This document shows, one piece after another, positions 17,413 to 26,014 of a stretch of DNA of 64,000 bases. How positions within the stretch are numbered: the stretch's first letter is position 1; every line of letters starts with the position of its first letter. The stretch comes from Planococcus sp. MSAK28401. Lineage in GTDB: Bacteria > Bacillota > Bacilli > Bacillales_A > Planococcaceae. A program made the position numbers and the translations under genes. The notes under the pieces were generated by a model, which ran no database searches, had not been told where the DNA came from, and saw nothing but the letters and a program-made list of their open reading frames with translations. The stretch lies in assembly GCF_018283455.1 (NCBI RefSeq), contig NZ_JAAMTH010000001.1:1717501-1781500 (forward strand), in the 5' to 3' direction.

Positions 17413-17697
17413 TGTAAGCAAAATTGTGTATACACTTTCAAACGCAGTTAAAATTAGAAAAGATATCTACAGATTGTCAGTTTACATATGACCTCTTATT
17501 GATAACTATGATTTTGATAGTGAAGATTAAAATATATTTTTTATACTCGAAGAATTCAATTTTAGTTGAAGATTTCTGCGTTAAACTAACCATCTAACAT
17601 TTTAATGACTTACATAATCACGATATTGTTGGACAACAAATTGAAATGAAACTTTCTTACATACAGTCCGTATTAATTGGAAAGGAGTGGAAAGATA
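17413..17697. other. intergenic, nothing recognised
   Basis: 285 AT-rich bases between the HAD gene and the next small gene. No hairpin with a T-run and no RNA motif was recognised. Confidence 0.35.
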
Positions 17698-17934
17698 TTG
17701 AAAAAATACATCGTATTTATTTTAAGCTTAATCCTGTTGTATATTGGAGTTCAATTTGTATCAGGGTGGATCTTAACAACTCTCTATACTCCTGATGTAT
17801 CTGTATTAAATACTAATCCAGCGGAAGGATCAGTTTTTGAACTATCTCCAACAATTCAATTACTAGTTGTCTTATTGATCGCAACGCTATCCTACTTTAT
17901 TTCTCAAAAGCTATCAGCAACTCCAAGTAAATAA
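17698..17934 (+). CDS. small two-helix membrane protein
   Basis: A 78-residue protein with TTG start; AAAGGAGTGG ends seven bases before it. Two membrane segments (residues about 3-22 and 52-70) flank a short outside loop rich in T, P and E. It shares its plan with the next gene (two helices, polar loop of about 25 residues with TQ or TI and L-rich second helix), suggesting divergent paralogues. Unknown function. Confidence 0.65.
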   Translation: MKKYIVFILSLILLYIGVQFVSGWILTTLYTPDVSVLNTNPAEGSVFELSPTIQLLVVLLIATLSYFISQKLSATPSK

Positions 17935-17944
17935 TTTTGTCTAT

Positions 17945-17973
17945 AAAGCCGTTCTGATACAGAATGGTTTTTG
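17945..17973 (+). terminator. intrinsic terminator
   Basis: A hairpin (AAGCCGTTCTG, loop ATA, CAGAATGGTTTTT) with a T-run, 11 bases after the preceding stop. Confidence 0.7.
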
Positions 17974-18085
17974 TTCTATCCAACAATGAAATTACATGTC
18001 GAATGTACCTTCTTATGAAATGAGTTACATTGAAATCCAGTATGAAATGAAAGGTTTATTCAGTAAACTTAAAAGGAGGGTTACA

Positions 18086-18298
18086 TTGAGAACTTTCTCT
18101 GAGAAGGTAGTTTATTATTTAATAACTTTTTTTATTTTCTTTTTGCTTTTTAAAATTGTTGCCTGGTTGGAGAATACTTATATCCCTTTGAACACCCAAA
18201 CTCAATTGATCTCTGGCATTATTCTTATTCCTGCAATTGTTATTCTTTCGTTTGTTTTATCCAGTTTACTTTTTAATAGCTTAAAAGAATCCAAGTGA
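18086..18298 (+). CDS. small two-helix membrane protein
   Basis: A 70-residue protein. TTG 18086 is chosen because a very strong AAAAGGAGGG lies at 18071-18080; the frame is open further upstream (to 17996), but no ribosome site is seen there. Two membrane segments (VVYYLITFFIFFLLFKIVAW and GIILIPAIVILSFVLSSLLF) flank a polar loop. It resembles the 17698 gene in plan. Unknown function. Confidence 0.6.
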   Translation: MRTFSEKVVYYLITFFIFFLLFKIVAWLENTYIPLNTQTQLISGIILIPAIVILSFVLSSLLFNSLKESK

Positions 18299-18429
18299 AA
18301 AACTAAAAGCTTGTAAATTCGGTATTTGAATTATTTACTCCGGTATTAAAAAACTTAGTATTTGAAGCGAGATAATCTATGCTATTAAGGCGATTCCAGG
18401 ATCATCATATGATCGGAGGCAGGAAACTT

Positions 18430-18459
18430 ATGGACAACATAATCATCCAAAAATCATGA
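18430..18459 (+). CDS. 9-codon leader ORF overlapping the next gene
   Basis: ATG 18430 begins a nine-codon frame (MDNIIIQKS). GGAGG at 18415-18419 and a second AGGA nearby serve it. Its TGA (18457-18459) overlaps the ATG of the next gene as ATGA. The next gene has no ribosome site of its own, so translation is probably coupled through this leader. It could also be a frameshifted N-terminus. Confidence 0.4.
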   Translation: MDNIIIQKS

Positions 18460-18650
18460 AATTATCTGAACGAACAAAGGAGATTTTTGTTTTAGTGCTC
18501 TCGTTACTTGTCTTTATATACGCCATAGTAGATATCTTCCACCAAATACAACTAGATATTTTTCCAAGAATAACTTCATGGGCTGTGTTAATTTACAGTT
18601 TTGTAATCATGTTTGCTATAATAAAAGATTGGAATATTGATGAAGAGTAA
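18456..18650 (+). CDS. small two-helix membrane protein
   Basis: A 64-residue protein with two membrane segments (IFVLVLSLLVFIYAIVDIF and SWAVLIYSFVIMFAIIKDW) and an acidic end. No ribosome site stands directly before the ATG; the overlapping nine-codon leader at 18430-18459 has one. Function unknown; it ends the run of small membrane-protein genes. Confidence 0.55.
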   Translation: MKLSERTKEIFVLVLSLLVFIYAIVDIFHQIQLDIFPRITSWAVLIYSFVIMFAIIKDWNIDEE

Positions 18651-18742
18651 TAAAGAAAAATTTTTCCGATTATTTAGATTCTCTTATTTTAGGAAAGATA
18701 AAGTTATCATAGTTCTGGATATAGAAAGCTACAAAAATAGAA

Positions 18743-18790
18743 GGAATAGAAGACGCCGATAAGGCACATTTTCTATCCCTTTTTATTTTC
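18743..18790 (+). terminator. intrinsic terminator
   Basis: GGAATAGAA pairs with TTTCTATCCC around an inner GCC/GGC stem, followed by a T-run. It lies about 90 bases after the last small membrane-protein gene. Confidence 0.6.
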
Positions 18791-19124
18791 CTCTAAAAGC
18801 GAGGGCTGTGTGTGGAAACGCATTCGTGTTTTTCATAGTGCTGTTACTGAAATAAGCACCACATCGTGGCAAACACATCTTCATTCACTATTACTGAAGT
18901 TTCGCCGATCGGCAGAAGCTACAACTTCTTGTATTTTCTCTTTCATCATGCGAAAAAGTCAAATTGTTTTCTATTACCCTAAAATTATGATAACGTTATT
19001 TACAAATGTGTTTCATATGTTTCATTATGATATAAAAGTCTTAACCATTTTAGATGTTAAATTTCGGGAAACTGAAATTTGATATATATTCGGTTGAATA
19101 TTCTAGAAATGGGGAGGAAAAGCT
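18791..19124. other. intergenic, upstream region of the dehydrogenase gene
   Basis: A 334-base spacer. A TTTACA hexamer followed after 18 bases by CATTAT near 18998-19027 could be a promoter, and TGTTTCAT is repeated directly there. A 90-codon frame (18810-19082) has no ribosome site and unlikely composition and is not called. Confidence 0.35.
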
Positions 19125-20447
19125 ATGTCGAAAATTTCGTGGTCAAGATTAATGTCCCTCACAGTGTTAAGTTCTGTGTTGGCTTTGGCAGCATGTGGCA
19201 ATGACGATGCTTCGAACGAAGAGTCAACGAATGACTCGGATGCTGCAACAGAAGAAAGTGCCGATGAGGGCACTACAACAGAAGAAGGTGCAGACGAAGG
19301 CGCTAACGAAAGTGCAGAAACTGAACCAAAAGTTACTGAGTTTGAACCGGCATTTCCGGAACAAACAAGAGCACCTGCAGTAGAGACTGAAACAGAACTT
19401 AATGAGGAAGTTGTTGTTGATGGTTTAGGCGTGACTTGGGGTATGGTAGAGTTTGAACCAAACCGCTTACTTGTGACGCAAAGAGATGCAGCAGAACTTC
19501 TTATTGTAAACCTTGAAGAGGGCTCTGTTTCAGATCCAATCGAAGGTACGCCAGAAGTAAATAACTCAGGCCAAGGCGGTTTGCTTGATGTAGCCGTTGC
19601 ACCTGATTTTGACGAATCAAGATCAGTATTCATGACGTTTTCACAAGATATTGAAGGCGGTACTGTCACTGCTGTAGGTAAAGGTGTTTTATCAGAAGAT
19701 GAAACTTCACTTGAAGATTTTGAAGTCATCTTCCAGGCAACACCAGCATATGATGGCGACTTACACTATGGCGGCCGTATTATCTTCGATGAGGAAGGCA
19801 ACCTTTTCCTAACAACTGGTGAGCGTTCAGATGATCCAATTCGTGAACGTGCACAAGACTTGGATGCTTACTTAGGTAAAGTCATTCACATTACACAAGA
19901 CGGGGAACCAGTAGATTCAAATCCATTCGTCGAAGATGAAGACGCACTGGATGGGATATATAGCTATGGCCACCGTAATATTCAAGGCATAGACTACAAC
20001 CCTGAAACAGGAGACTTATGGATCGTGGAATTCGGTCCACAAGCTGGTGACGAACTGAATATCATCGAACCAGCGAATAACTATGGATGGCCTATTGTTT
20101 CTTATGGTATCGAGTATACTGGTGAATTAATCAATGATGGTATCTCAGAACACGAGGCGCAAGGCTTTGTTGAACCAAGATATTATTGGGATCCAACAAG
20201 TGCGCCAAGTGGTATGTCCTTCTATGATAATGACGCAATTCCTGAATGGGAAAACAATTTGTTCATCGGTGGTTTAGCGCCGAACTATATTGTTCGTGTC
20301 GTTATTGAAGATGACATCGTTGTTGGAGAAGAACGACTATTGACTGATGAAGCGCAACGTTTCCGTGACATTCTTGTAACTGAAGATGGCACGCTAATTG
20401 CGAGCACTGATGGCGGTCTGATTTACCAGATTACTGCAGCAGAATAA
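19125..20447 (+). CDS. PQQ-type sugar dehydrogenase-like lipoprotein (GSDH fold)
   Basis: A 440-residue exported protein: lipoprotein signal with AACG (Cys at about residue 25), an acidic low-complexity linker rich in E, D, A, T and S (residues 26-70), then a six-bladed beta-propeller of the glucose/sorbosone dehydrogenase family. Family marks include LGVTWGMVEF, GQGGLLDVAVAPDF, DLHYGGRIIFDEEGNLFLTTGE, GHRNIQGIDYNPETGDLWIVEFGPQAGDELN and APSGMSFYD. The fold oxidises sugars or other alcohols at the cell surface with PQQ; many Gram-positive members have no known substrate. GGGGAGG precedes the ATG. Confidence 0.9.
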   Translation: MSKISWSRLMSLTVLSSVLALAACGNDDASNEESTNDSDAATEESADEGTTTEEGADEGANESAETEPKVTEFEPAFPEQTRAPAVETETELNEEVVVDGLGVTWGMVEFEPNRLLVTQRDAAELLIVNLEEGSVSDPIEGTPEVNNSGQGGLLDVAVAPDFDESRSVFMTFSQDIEGGTVTAVGKGVLSEDETSLEDFEVIFQATPAYDGDLHYGGRIIFDEEGNLFLTTGERSDDPIRERAQDLDAYLGKVIHITQDGEPVDSNPFVEDEDALDGIYSYGHRNIQGIDYNPETGDLWIVEFGPQAGDELNIIEPANNYGWPIVSYGIEYTGELINDGISEHEAQGFVEPRYYWDPTSAPSGMSFYDNDAIPEWENNLFIGGLAPNYIVRVVIEDDIVVGEERLLTDEAQRFRDILVTEDGTLIASTDGGLIYQITAAE

Positions 20448-20509
20448 TTTATTATTCTCTAAAAGAACCTAATCTTAGGTAAAAACTACGACGGTCAATA
20501 ATAGTATAG

Positions 20510-20550
20510 AAGCAGGTATTTATGGGAATCCATGAATGCCTGCTTTTTTG
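20510..20550 (+). terminator. intrinsic terminator of the dehydrogenase gene
   Basis: A near-perfect 15-bp stem (AGCAGGTATTTATGG, loop GAAT, CCATGAATGCCTGCT) followed by six T. Confidence 0.9.
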
Positions 20551-20738
20551 TGCCTGAACAGCTTGAAAGTATAAAGGTAGATGATCGAAATAAAGAGAAA
20601 AGCATTACACCCATCAGCATCTCCCATTTATTTCTATGGTATAATTACCCAAATTGATAAAAGTTTGTAGACTGCTAAAATACCCTTATATTTTATTTAT
20701 GCTTTTTAGTCTGTTTTATGAAGGGAGAATGTTTCTTT

Positions 20739-21023
20739 ATGAAATTAACCATCATACTTCTGCGTTTTGTATACCTTCCTTTAGCGGGACTTTTTATACT
20801 TCCCGTATCTTATTGGTTTGCAGCTGGCTTCATCTCTGAATATGGACCGGAAGCGCCTGATATTATCTTCCCACTCTGGCTAATCCCCGCTGCTGTGTTT
20901 TTGCTCGGCGTCGTCATACAATGTTGGAGAAAGTATTTTTGGTTAGGAATAGGGATTACTGCGTTTTCGTTTGTTTTATTCTTTACGGATATTATTCCTT
21001 ATAGAGCAATTGATTTGTTTTGA
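20739..21023 (+). CDS. small membrane protein, unknown
   Basis: A 94-residue protein with three membrane segments (about residues 3-28, 45-60 and 68-84), with a short outside loop SEYGPEAPD between the first two. ATG 20739 has AAGGGAG nearby; an upstream ATG at 20718 lacks one. It lies convergent to the next gene with a shared bidirectional terminator. Function unknown. Confidence 0.7.
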   Translation: MKLTIILLRFVYLPLAGLFILPVSYWFAAGFISEYGPEAPDIIFPLWLIPAAVFLLGVVIQCWRKYFWLGIGITAFSFVLFFTDIIPYRAIDLF

Positions 21024-21071
21024 ATCAATGGAACAAGTTTATGATGAAGAGGAAGAAGAGAAGCGAAAATA

Positions 21072-21112
21072 AACAAGCCCGGCGCAGTTTATAACTGTGC
21101 CGGGCTTGTTTT
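21072..21112. terminator. bidirectional terminator
   Basis: A strong stem (AACAAGCCCGGCGCAGTT, loop ATAA, CTGTGCCGGGCTTGTT) with A-rich and T-rich flanks. It lies between convergent genes and can stop transcripts from both sides. Confidence 0.9.
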
Positions 21113-21117
21113 GGTAT

Positions 21118-21828
21118 CTACCATTCGAACACAAATTTCAGTGTAATCGTAATCGCAGAGTATATGATGACAGAGATAAGGAAAGTCGGGAAATGCGTGT
21201 CCTTTTCGCTCGGCAGTTCGTGCTTGAAAACCGTGTAGATCATCGCACCGGAAACGAGCGAGAAGACGATCGATTTGAACAGCGGCGTCAGTTCAGTCGT
21301 CAAAGCGACGATCCAGCCCGCGACAATTCCGACAGCCAGTATATAACGGCCGTATTTATTGTATTCCACGGGAAACTTCCGCCACATGTCATGAGCGACC
21401 GCCATGAAATGTGGACCGATCGCGACGCAGTAAAACAAGGCTTGAACAGCCGATACTTCAAATGACAGCACAGAGTAGGAAACCAGCGCGTTGTAGAATG
21501 CATAGAACACGATGACCGACCAGAAAGTAGAGGTATGGGAAATATAATTTTGCTGGATGACAATTTGAATGCCGACAAACAAGACGACACCGAGAAGGCC
21601 GACGAAATAGATTTCCGACTCCATCGTTAGCTGCCGGTAGGGTTCTTGGATCGCCGCTTGCTGTTTATGAAGAGTAGGGAGCAAGTAAATGAAAATATAC
21701 GAAACGGCAAGCCCGCCTGAAAACGAGAACCATTTCACTTGCTTCAGTTTATCTCGAGGCACCAGGACGCTGGCGAAGAAATGGATCAAGATGAATACAA
21801 TGCCGATCAAAAACGGAATCAATAGCAT
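21118..21828 (-). CDS. polytopic membrane protein, possibly ZIP-like
   Basis: A 236-residue membrane protein with about seven to eight hydrophobic helices. Its layout (SFSGGLAVSYIFIYLLPTLH near the N-terminus, then a conserved HFMAVAHDMWRKFP and a glycine-rich helix VGIVAGWIVALTTELTP) recalls distant ZIP-type metal permeases, but the usual HxxPEG motif is absent. AGGAGG lies eight bases before the ATG. It is the only gene of its transcript. Unknown role; ZIP-like is a weak inference. Confidence 0.8.
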   Translation of the reverse strand: MLLIPFLIGIVFILIHFFASVLVPRDKLKQVKWFSFSGGLAVSYIFIYLLPTLHKQQAAIQEPYRQLTMESEIYFVGLLGVVLFVGIQIVIQQNYISHTSTFWSVIVFYAFYNALVSYSVLSFEVSAVQALFYCVAIGPHFMAVAHDMWRKFPVEYNKYGRYILAVGIVAGWIVALTTELTPLFKSIVFSLVSGAMIYTVFKHELPSEKDTHFPTFLISVIIYSAITITLKFVFEW

Positions 21829-22065
21829 GACCCAAGCCTCCTGTCAGATGAAATGATCTGGTGAAATGGCGAGATTTTGTTAAGTAAAAAATATCGTAAA
21901 TAGTGTGCGATGATTTTCTATATTGTATTGCTTCGACTCTAAATAATGAATAACCTTTTAATATTTAGAAGTCTTGCGTAGTTGAAACTATATTTAACAA
22001 GACGATAGGATTTTTTAGCGAAGAAAGAGAATCTAGTCCAATGACTTAAATTCCGGAGGTTGAAG
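21829..22065. other. divergent intergenic region
   Basis: A 237-base spacer between divergent genes that should hold both promoters. TATAAT-like elements occur but no clear pair was fixed. Confidence 0.3.
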
Positions 22066-22512
22066 ATGAAACACAATATGCACTATGAACTTACAAGCAT
22101 GGCGGACACGCCTGAAACATTTTCTTACGCAGAAGACTATTCGTTTTGGATACCGATGATCGAGCATTTCTTTGCGCATGCAGATTCATTCGAAATCCAT
22201 TGTTGGAAAGAAGAAAGCGCAAAATTCGAAGATATTTTAAATGAGTTGTCGAGTGTAGAACGTGATGAAGATGGCCAGTTGTTTATTGCAAGTGGGCAAT
22301 TAAATGAAAAAGCGAAAGAATTCATTCTTTCGCGATCTCTTGACACCAAAGGCAGGTTGAAGTGGTTCTCCTTATTTTTAGAAAAGCAAGGCGAATCACT
22401 ATTTTCGTCTGAGCATTATGGAGTGGAATTGATCGGTTACAAGTTAAACGCAGAACAAATAGCCTTTTTAGAAAAGGTTCTTCCTGAAGACGTTCGTCAT
22501 TTCGAGTGGTGA
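22066..22512 (+). CDS. hypothetical protein
   Basis: A 148-residue acidic soluble protein. ATG 22066 has CGGAGG six bases upstream. It is rich in aromatic and acidic residues (FSYAEDYSFWIPMIEHFFAHA) and in the second half repeats short helices with F, E and K. No family was recognised. It stands alone and convergent with pepF. Confidence 0.75.
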   Translation: MKHNMHYELTSMADTPETFSYAEDYSFWIPMIEHFFAHADSFEIHCWKEESAKFEDILNELSSVERDEDGQLFIASGQLNEKAKEFILSRSLDTKGRLKWFSLFLEKQGESLFSSEHYGVELIGYKLNAEQIAFLEKVLPEDVRHFEW

Positions 22513-22615
22513 ATTGAAAGGTGACTTCGTCTATCAAGATGGAAGCCACTGCTTGCCTTTACTAAATAGAATTCGACAACTTATTAGTCTTTTTTACTCT
22601 ATTAGAAAACAGTTT

Positions 22616-24415
22616 CTATCTCTCTGCTGATGCCAATCGGCTAAGCCGAATAAATTCCTCGGCGTCTTTCACACATAGCGTCATGCCTTTTTCCCAGAAT
22701 TCTTTTTGGGTGATGTCTTCACCCAGATGCTTCATCGCCAGCTCTTCTACAGTAAGTTTTCCGGTATCGCGGAGCAGCGCCAAGTATTGCTGCTCGAAGC
22801 CCGAGCCTTGTTCCAGCGCTTTGGCGTAGACACTGACGGAAAACAGATAGCCGAACGTATAAGGGAAGTTATAGAAGGGCGAACTGGTTATGTAGAAATG
22901 CGGCGTGGAAATCCAATAATGCACTGGCAGGTCATCAACCGAACTGGCGTAGCCTTCTTCCAGTGAAGCTTTCATCAGTTCGTTCAATTGCTCCGCACTG
23001 ATCATGCCTTCCTTGCGCTTTTCGTAAAGTTTTTCTTCAAACAGGAATCTCCCGTGCAGGTTCATAAAGTTCATGACGCTTCGTTTTATTTTTTCGTCCA
23101 GCAGCATGAGTTTTTCTTTCGGCCTATCTGCTTTTTGGATGGCTGCATCCAGCACGAGCATCTCGCAGAATGTCGAGGCGGATTCAGCGGTCGTCATGCC
23201 GTATTTGCGATTGAGCGGCTCAACTTCTTTCATCGCATGGTTATGGAAGGCATGCCCCAGTTCGTGTGTGAGAGTCAACAAGCTGGTCATCGATCCGTCG
23301 AATGTCAAAAACACCCTGGATTCGCCAGTGGCAGGGAAGCCGGCGCAAAACGCGACGGAGCCTTTTCCCGAAGAGTTGGCGGATTCAATCCAGCCTTCTT
23401 CAAAAGCAGTACGTGCAAATTGTTCCACTTCCGGACCGAATTGACGGAATTGCTCCATGAGAAATTCGGCCGCTTGCGAATAATCCATGGAGGCTTTCTC
23501 CTGGTCAAAAGGCGCCCAGAAATCATGAAAAGACATCTTATTGCCCCTGGCCTTATGCGTTAAATAAAAGGCAAAGCTGTTCTTGTTTTCACTGACGACT
23601 TGCCACATAGCCTCCAAGGTTTCTTTTTGTATCCGGTTGTCTTGTAATGGCTTGTCGAGTCCATTCGGGATTCCTCTGTTTTTATCTGCTTGCAGCCGGA
23701 ACCCTGTGAGGTGATTGAGGATGCGGGCCATGGTATCCTGCTGATTTCGCCATGTGTTTTCTAAGGCTTGTGCTGCTTGATGACGAAGCTTTTTGTCTGG
23801 GTGGGAGCGCAGGTTCGTCGCTTGGGCTATGGAATAATCTTCTATGGTTCCGTTTATTTCAATAGAGACGGTCAAATTATTGACGGTTGATCGATAGAGA
23901 TCGCCCCAGGCATGATATCCATCGACCATCAAATCAGACAAGAGATGTTCCAATTCTACAGACAATGGTGAATCGGCTTGCTCGCGCCATTCATTTAAGA
24001 TGAACTGATAATCTTTCAGTTGTTCCAATTCCATTAAGGCATTCCACTGGGGTTTGTCGATTTCTGATAGCAGCTGCTGGAAACGCGTCAGAATCGCATT
24101 GTATTCTGTTTGAAGCGAGGCCGTTTTTCCGCGCAGTATCAATACTTGGGAGTCTTTCGGACTTTCTGCCAGCAGGCACGTGACAAACGAGCTCATCTGC
24201 GAAAGCGATAGCTGGACGATTCCAAAGCCATTTAAGTTTTCCACCAACATTTTCTCGATGGAAAAACTTTTCGAATTGATGGAATCAATCAGTTCAGACA
24301 GCTCTTGAATCTGGCTTTTCGTCTGCTCCATTAATTGAAAAAATTCAGGCGAGTTGCTCTTGCCATTAAATAAAGCATCCAAGTTCCAATGCTCGGGGTA
24401 GGTTGTGGTGTTCAT
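22616..24415 (-). CDS. M3 family oligoendopeptidase (PepF type)
   Basis: A 599-residue zinc metallopeptidase that cleaves peptides of roughly 6-20 residues in the cytoplasm. The zinc-binding HELGH is at residues 384-388 (LTHELGHAFHNH), with the third ligand glutamate expected in TTAESASTFCEMLVLD. The N-terminal half has the long helices of the oligoendopeptidase F lineage and length fits the family (about 600). AGGAG precedes the ATG. It is a single-gene transcript. Confidence 0.95.
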   Translation of the reverse strand: MNTTTYPEHWNLDALFNGKSNSPEFFQLMEQTKSQIQELSELIDSINSKSFSIEKMLVENLNGFGIVQLSLSQMSSFVTCLLAESPKDSQVLILRGKTASLQTEYNAILTRFQQLLSEIDKPQWNALMELEQLKDYQFILNEWREQADSPLSVELEHLLSDLMVDGYHAWGDLYRSTVNNLTVSIEINGTIEDYSIAQATNLRSHPDKKLRHQAAQALENTWRNQQDTMARILNHLTGFRLQADKNRGIPNGLDKPLQDNRIQKETLEAMWQVVSENKNSFAFYLTHKARGNKMSFHDFWAPFDQEKASMDYSQAAEFLMEQFRQFGPEVEQFARTAFEEGWIESANSSGKGSVAFCAGFPATGESRVFLTFDGSMTSLLTLTHELGHAFHNHAMKEVEPLNRKYGMTTAESASTFCEMLVLDAAIQKADRPKEKLMLLDEKIKRSVMNFMNLHGRFLFEEKLYEKRKEGMISAEQLNELMKASLEEGYASSVDDLPVHYWISTPHFYITSSPFYNFPYTFGYLFSVSVYAKALEQGSGFEQQYLALLRDTGKLTVEELAMKHLGEDITQKEFWEKGMTLCVKDAEEFIRLSRLASAER

Positions 24416-24567
24416 TGAATTTCTCCTTTCGGTATTCCGGATAGAAACGCGTGTTCTGTTTTAGTTTACAGCAATGAATAAGAGAAGTCGAAATGATTTG
24501 AAAATTCCGTGCTCCCGTGGCCGTATTGAAAATGAATTAGATAATAATCTTAAATTGGAGGAAACCC

Positions 24568-25104
24568 ATGAAGCTAATCAATGAACGGATATACTTGAGG
24601 CCAGTAGAGGCAGAAGATGCACAGCTGTTCTTGAACCATACCGAAGACGAAGAAATTCGCTACATGACCGGAACAAAAGCAAGATTTTCGGTCGAGCAAA
24701 TCAAAGACCATATCGAACAGATCCAGCAGGACGACTCGCGCTACGATTTTACGATCTGTTTGAACGCAACGGATCAAATGATCGGCGAGTTGTCGGTGCT
24801 GGATATTGATCTGGGCAACCAAAGTGCGGGGTTCAGGATCACCATGAATGCGATGGCACTGACGGGGAAAGGCTATGGCACAGAAGCGATCGAGCTGGTG
24901 CTGAAATTTGTCTTCAACGAGCTTAAACTCAACCGCCTGCAATTGGAAGTGTTCAGCCATAATGAGCGGGGCATACGCGCTTATGAAAAGAACGGCTTCA
25001 AAAGAGAAGGGGTCTTGCGGGAAGCGCTCCATTACAACGGGATGTTTTCAGACGAAATCATCATGGCAATTATCCGAAGAGATTATATGACTGCAAAAAC
25101 ATGA
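24568..25104 (+). CDS. GNAT acetyltransferase (RimJ/RimL-like)
   Basis: A 178-residue N-acetyltransferase. The family opening INERIYLRPVEAEDAQLFLN is present. The acetyl-CoA loop is visible as ALTGKGYGTEAIELVLKFVF, and the late motif is LEVFSHNERGIRAYEKNGFKREGVLREAL. Members acetylate ribosomal protein N-termini, amino acids or small molecules, and the target here is unknown. GGAGG precedes the ATG and a terminator follows. Confidence 0.9.
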   Translation: MKLINERIYLRPVEAEDAQLFLNHTEDEEIRYMTGTKARFSVEQIKDHIEQIQQDDSRYDFTICLNATDQMIGELSVLDIDLGNQSAGFRITMNAMALTGKGYGTEAIELVLKFVFNELKLNRLQLEVFSHNERGIRAYEKNGFKREGVLREALHYNGMFSDEIIMAIIRRDYMTAKT

Positions 25105-25130
25105 AAGGCTGCAGAAGCCTTTCTTTTTTT
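25103..25130 (+). terminator. intrinsic terminator
   Basis: GAAAGGCT and AGCCTTTC form a stem around GCAGA and are followed by eight T; directly after the GNAT stop. Confidence 0.85.
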
Positions 25131-25200
25131 GTGGATAAAAAATCCCTTGAAACTTTCTGGTTGCATTTTTTCTTTAACGGGTTTATATTATGTGAGGCAT

Positions 25201-25223
25201 CAATTAATGAGGGGTCAATTAAT
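25201..25223. repeat. direct repeat CAATTAAT in the nitroreductase leader
   Basis: CAATTAAT occurs at 25201-25208 and again at 25216-25223, 15 bases apart, just upstream of the nitroreductase ribosome site. The repeats could bind a regulator such as the MarR protein encoded downstream; this is inference. Confidence 0.4.
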
Positions 25224-25263
25224 ATCTCTCAAAACTATTAGGGTAGAAAAAGGAGCAATTAAG

Positions 25264-25908
25264 ATGAACACATTACAAAACAAAAAAACCAATGATTTCA
25301 ATGAAATCGTCAATGGGCGCCGTTCCATTAAGCAATACGATCCGGATGTGAAAATCAGCCGCGAGGAAATGACCGAAATCCTGGAACAGGCATCCACGGC
25401 ACCATCTTCCATCAATATGCAGCCTTGGCGTTTTGTCGTTATCGACAGTGCAGAAGGAAAAGAAAAGCTAGCGCCGCTGGCATCGTTCAACTTGGAAAAA
25501 GTGATGAGTGCATCAGCTGTCATCGCCGTGTTCGGCGACCTCAACAACATTGAGTACGCAGAAGAAATTTACGGAAAAGCCGTAGAACTCGGTTATATGC
25601 CAGAAGAAGTAAAAGAATTCCAAGTCGGCTACTTCAAACCTTTGTATGAAGGCATGTCGAGTGAGCAAATGAAAGACATCGTGCTATTGGACTCAGGACT
25701 TGTGTCCATGCAATTGATGCTCGTTGCCCGTGCATTCGGCTACGACACCAACCCGATCGGTGGCTACGACAAGGAAAAAATCGCTGCAACGTTCGGCCTG
25801 GACCAAGAGCGTTATGTGCCAGTCATGCTTCTCACGATCGGTAAAGCCGCGAGTGAAGGCTTCCAGTCATACCGCTTGCCGGTCGAAACGACCACGACCT
25901 GGAGCTAA
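25264..25908 (+). CDS. nitroreductase family protein
   Basis: A 214-residue FMN-dependent nitro/quinone reductase. The N-terminal motif GRRSIKQYDPD and the STAPSSINMQPWRFVVID block contact FMN, and the GYDTNPIGGYDKEKIAATFGL block closes the cofactor site. Members use NAD(P)H to reduce nitroaromatics, quinones or flavins. ATG 25264 has AAAGGAG upstream; the longer frame from 25129 adds untypical residues. Next to it on the same strand are a MarR-type regulator and an antibiotic-biosynthesis monooxygenase-like gene, a typical quinone/electrophile response set. Confidence 0.9.
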   Translation: MNTLQNKKTNDFNEIVNGRRSIKQYDPDVKISREEMTEILEQASTAPSSINMQPWRFVVIDSAEGKEKLAPLASFNLEKVMSASAVIAVFGDLNNIEYAEEIYGKAVELGYMPEEVKEFQVGYFKPLYEGMSSEQMKDIVLLDSGLVSMQLMLVARAFGYDTNPIGGYDKEKIAATFGLDQERYVPVMLLTIGKAASEGFQSYRLPVETTTTWS

Positions 25909-25947
25909 ACCAGCTGACCTTGAGTATTCGGGATTTATGTATTATAT

Positions 25948-25959
25948 TTGACTGGTCAA
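25948..25959. promoter_or_regulatory. inverted repeat TTGAC-TG-GTCAA, possible MarR operator
   Basis: A 5-bp-arm perfect inverted repeat lies 56 bases before the MarR-family start, inside the promoter region. MarR proteins bind similar short palindromes and usually control their own gene. Direct binding is inferred. Confidence 0.4.
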
Positions 25960-26014
25960 TGAATAGTGGGCACAGCTATCAATTGACTTCACCGATCATT
26001 TAGGAGGTCTTTTT

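Noticed and set aside
18810-19082. 90-codon frame upstream of the dehydrogenase
   Set aside because: No ribosome site, unlikely composition (many S, T, H) and position in a promoter region.
21097-21465. 122-codon plus-strand frame
   Set aside because: Antisense to the polytopic membrane protein and very rich in R and D, typical of a shadow frame.
22988-23563. 191-codon plus-strand frame
   Set aside because: Exactly antisense to pepF, which has clear HELGH zinc motif; shadow of GC-biased codons.
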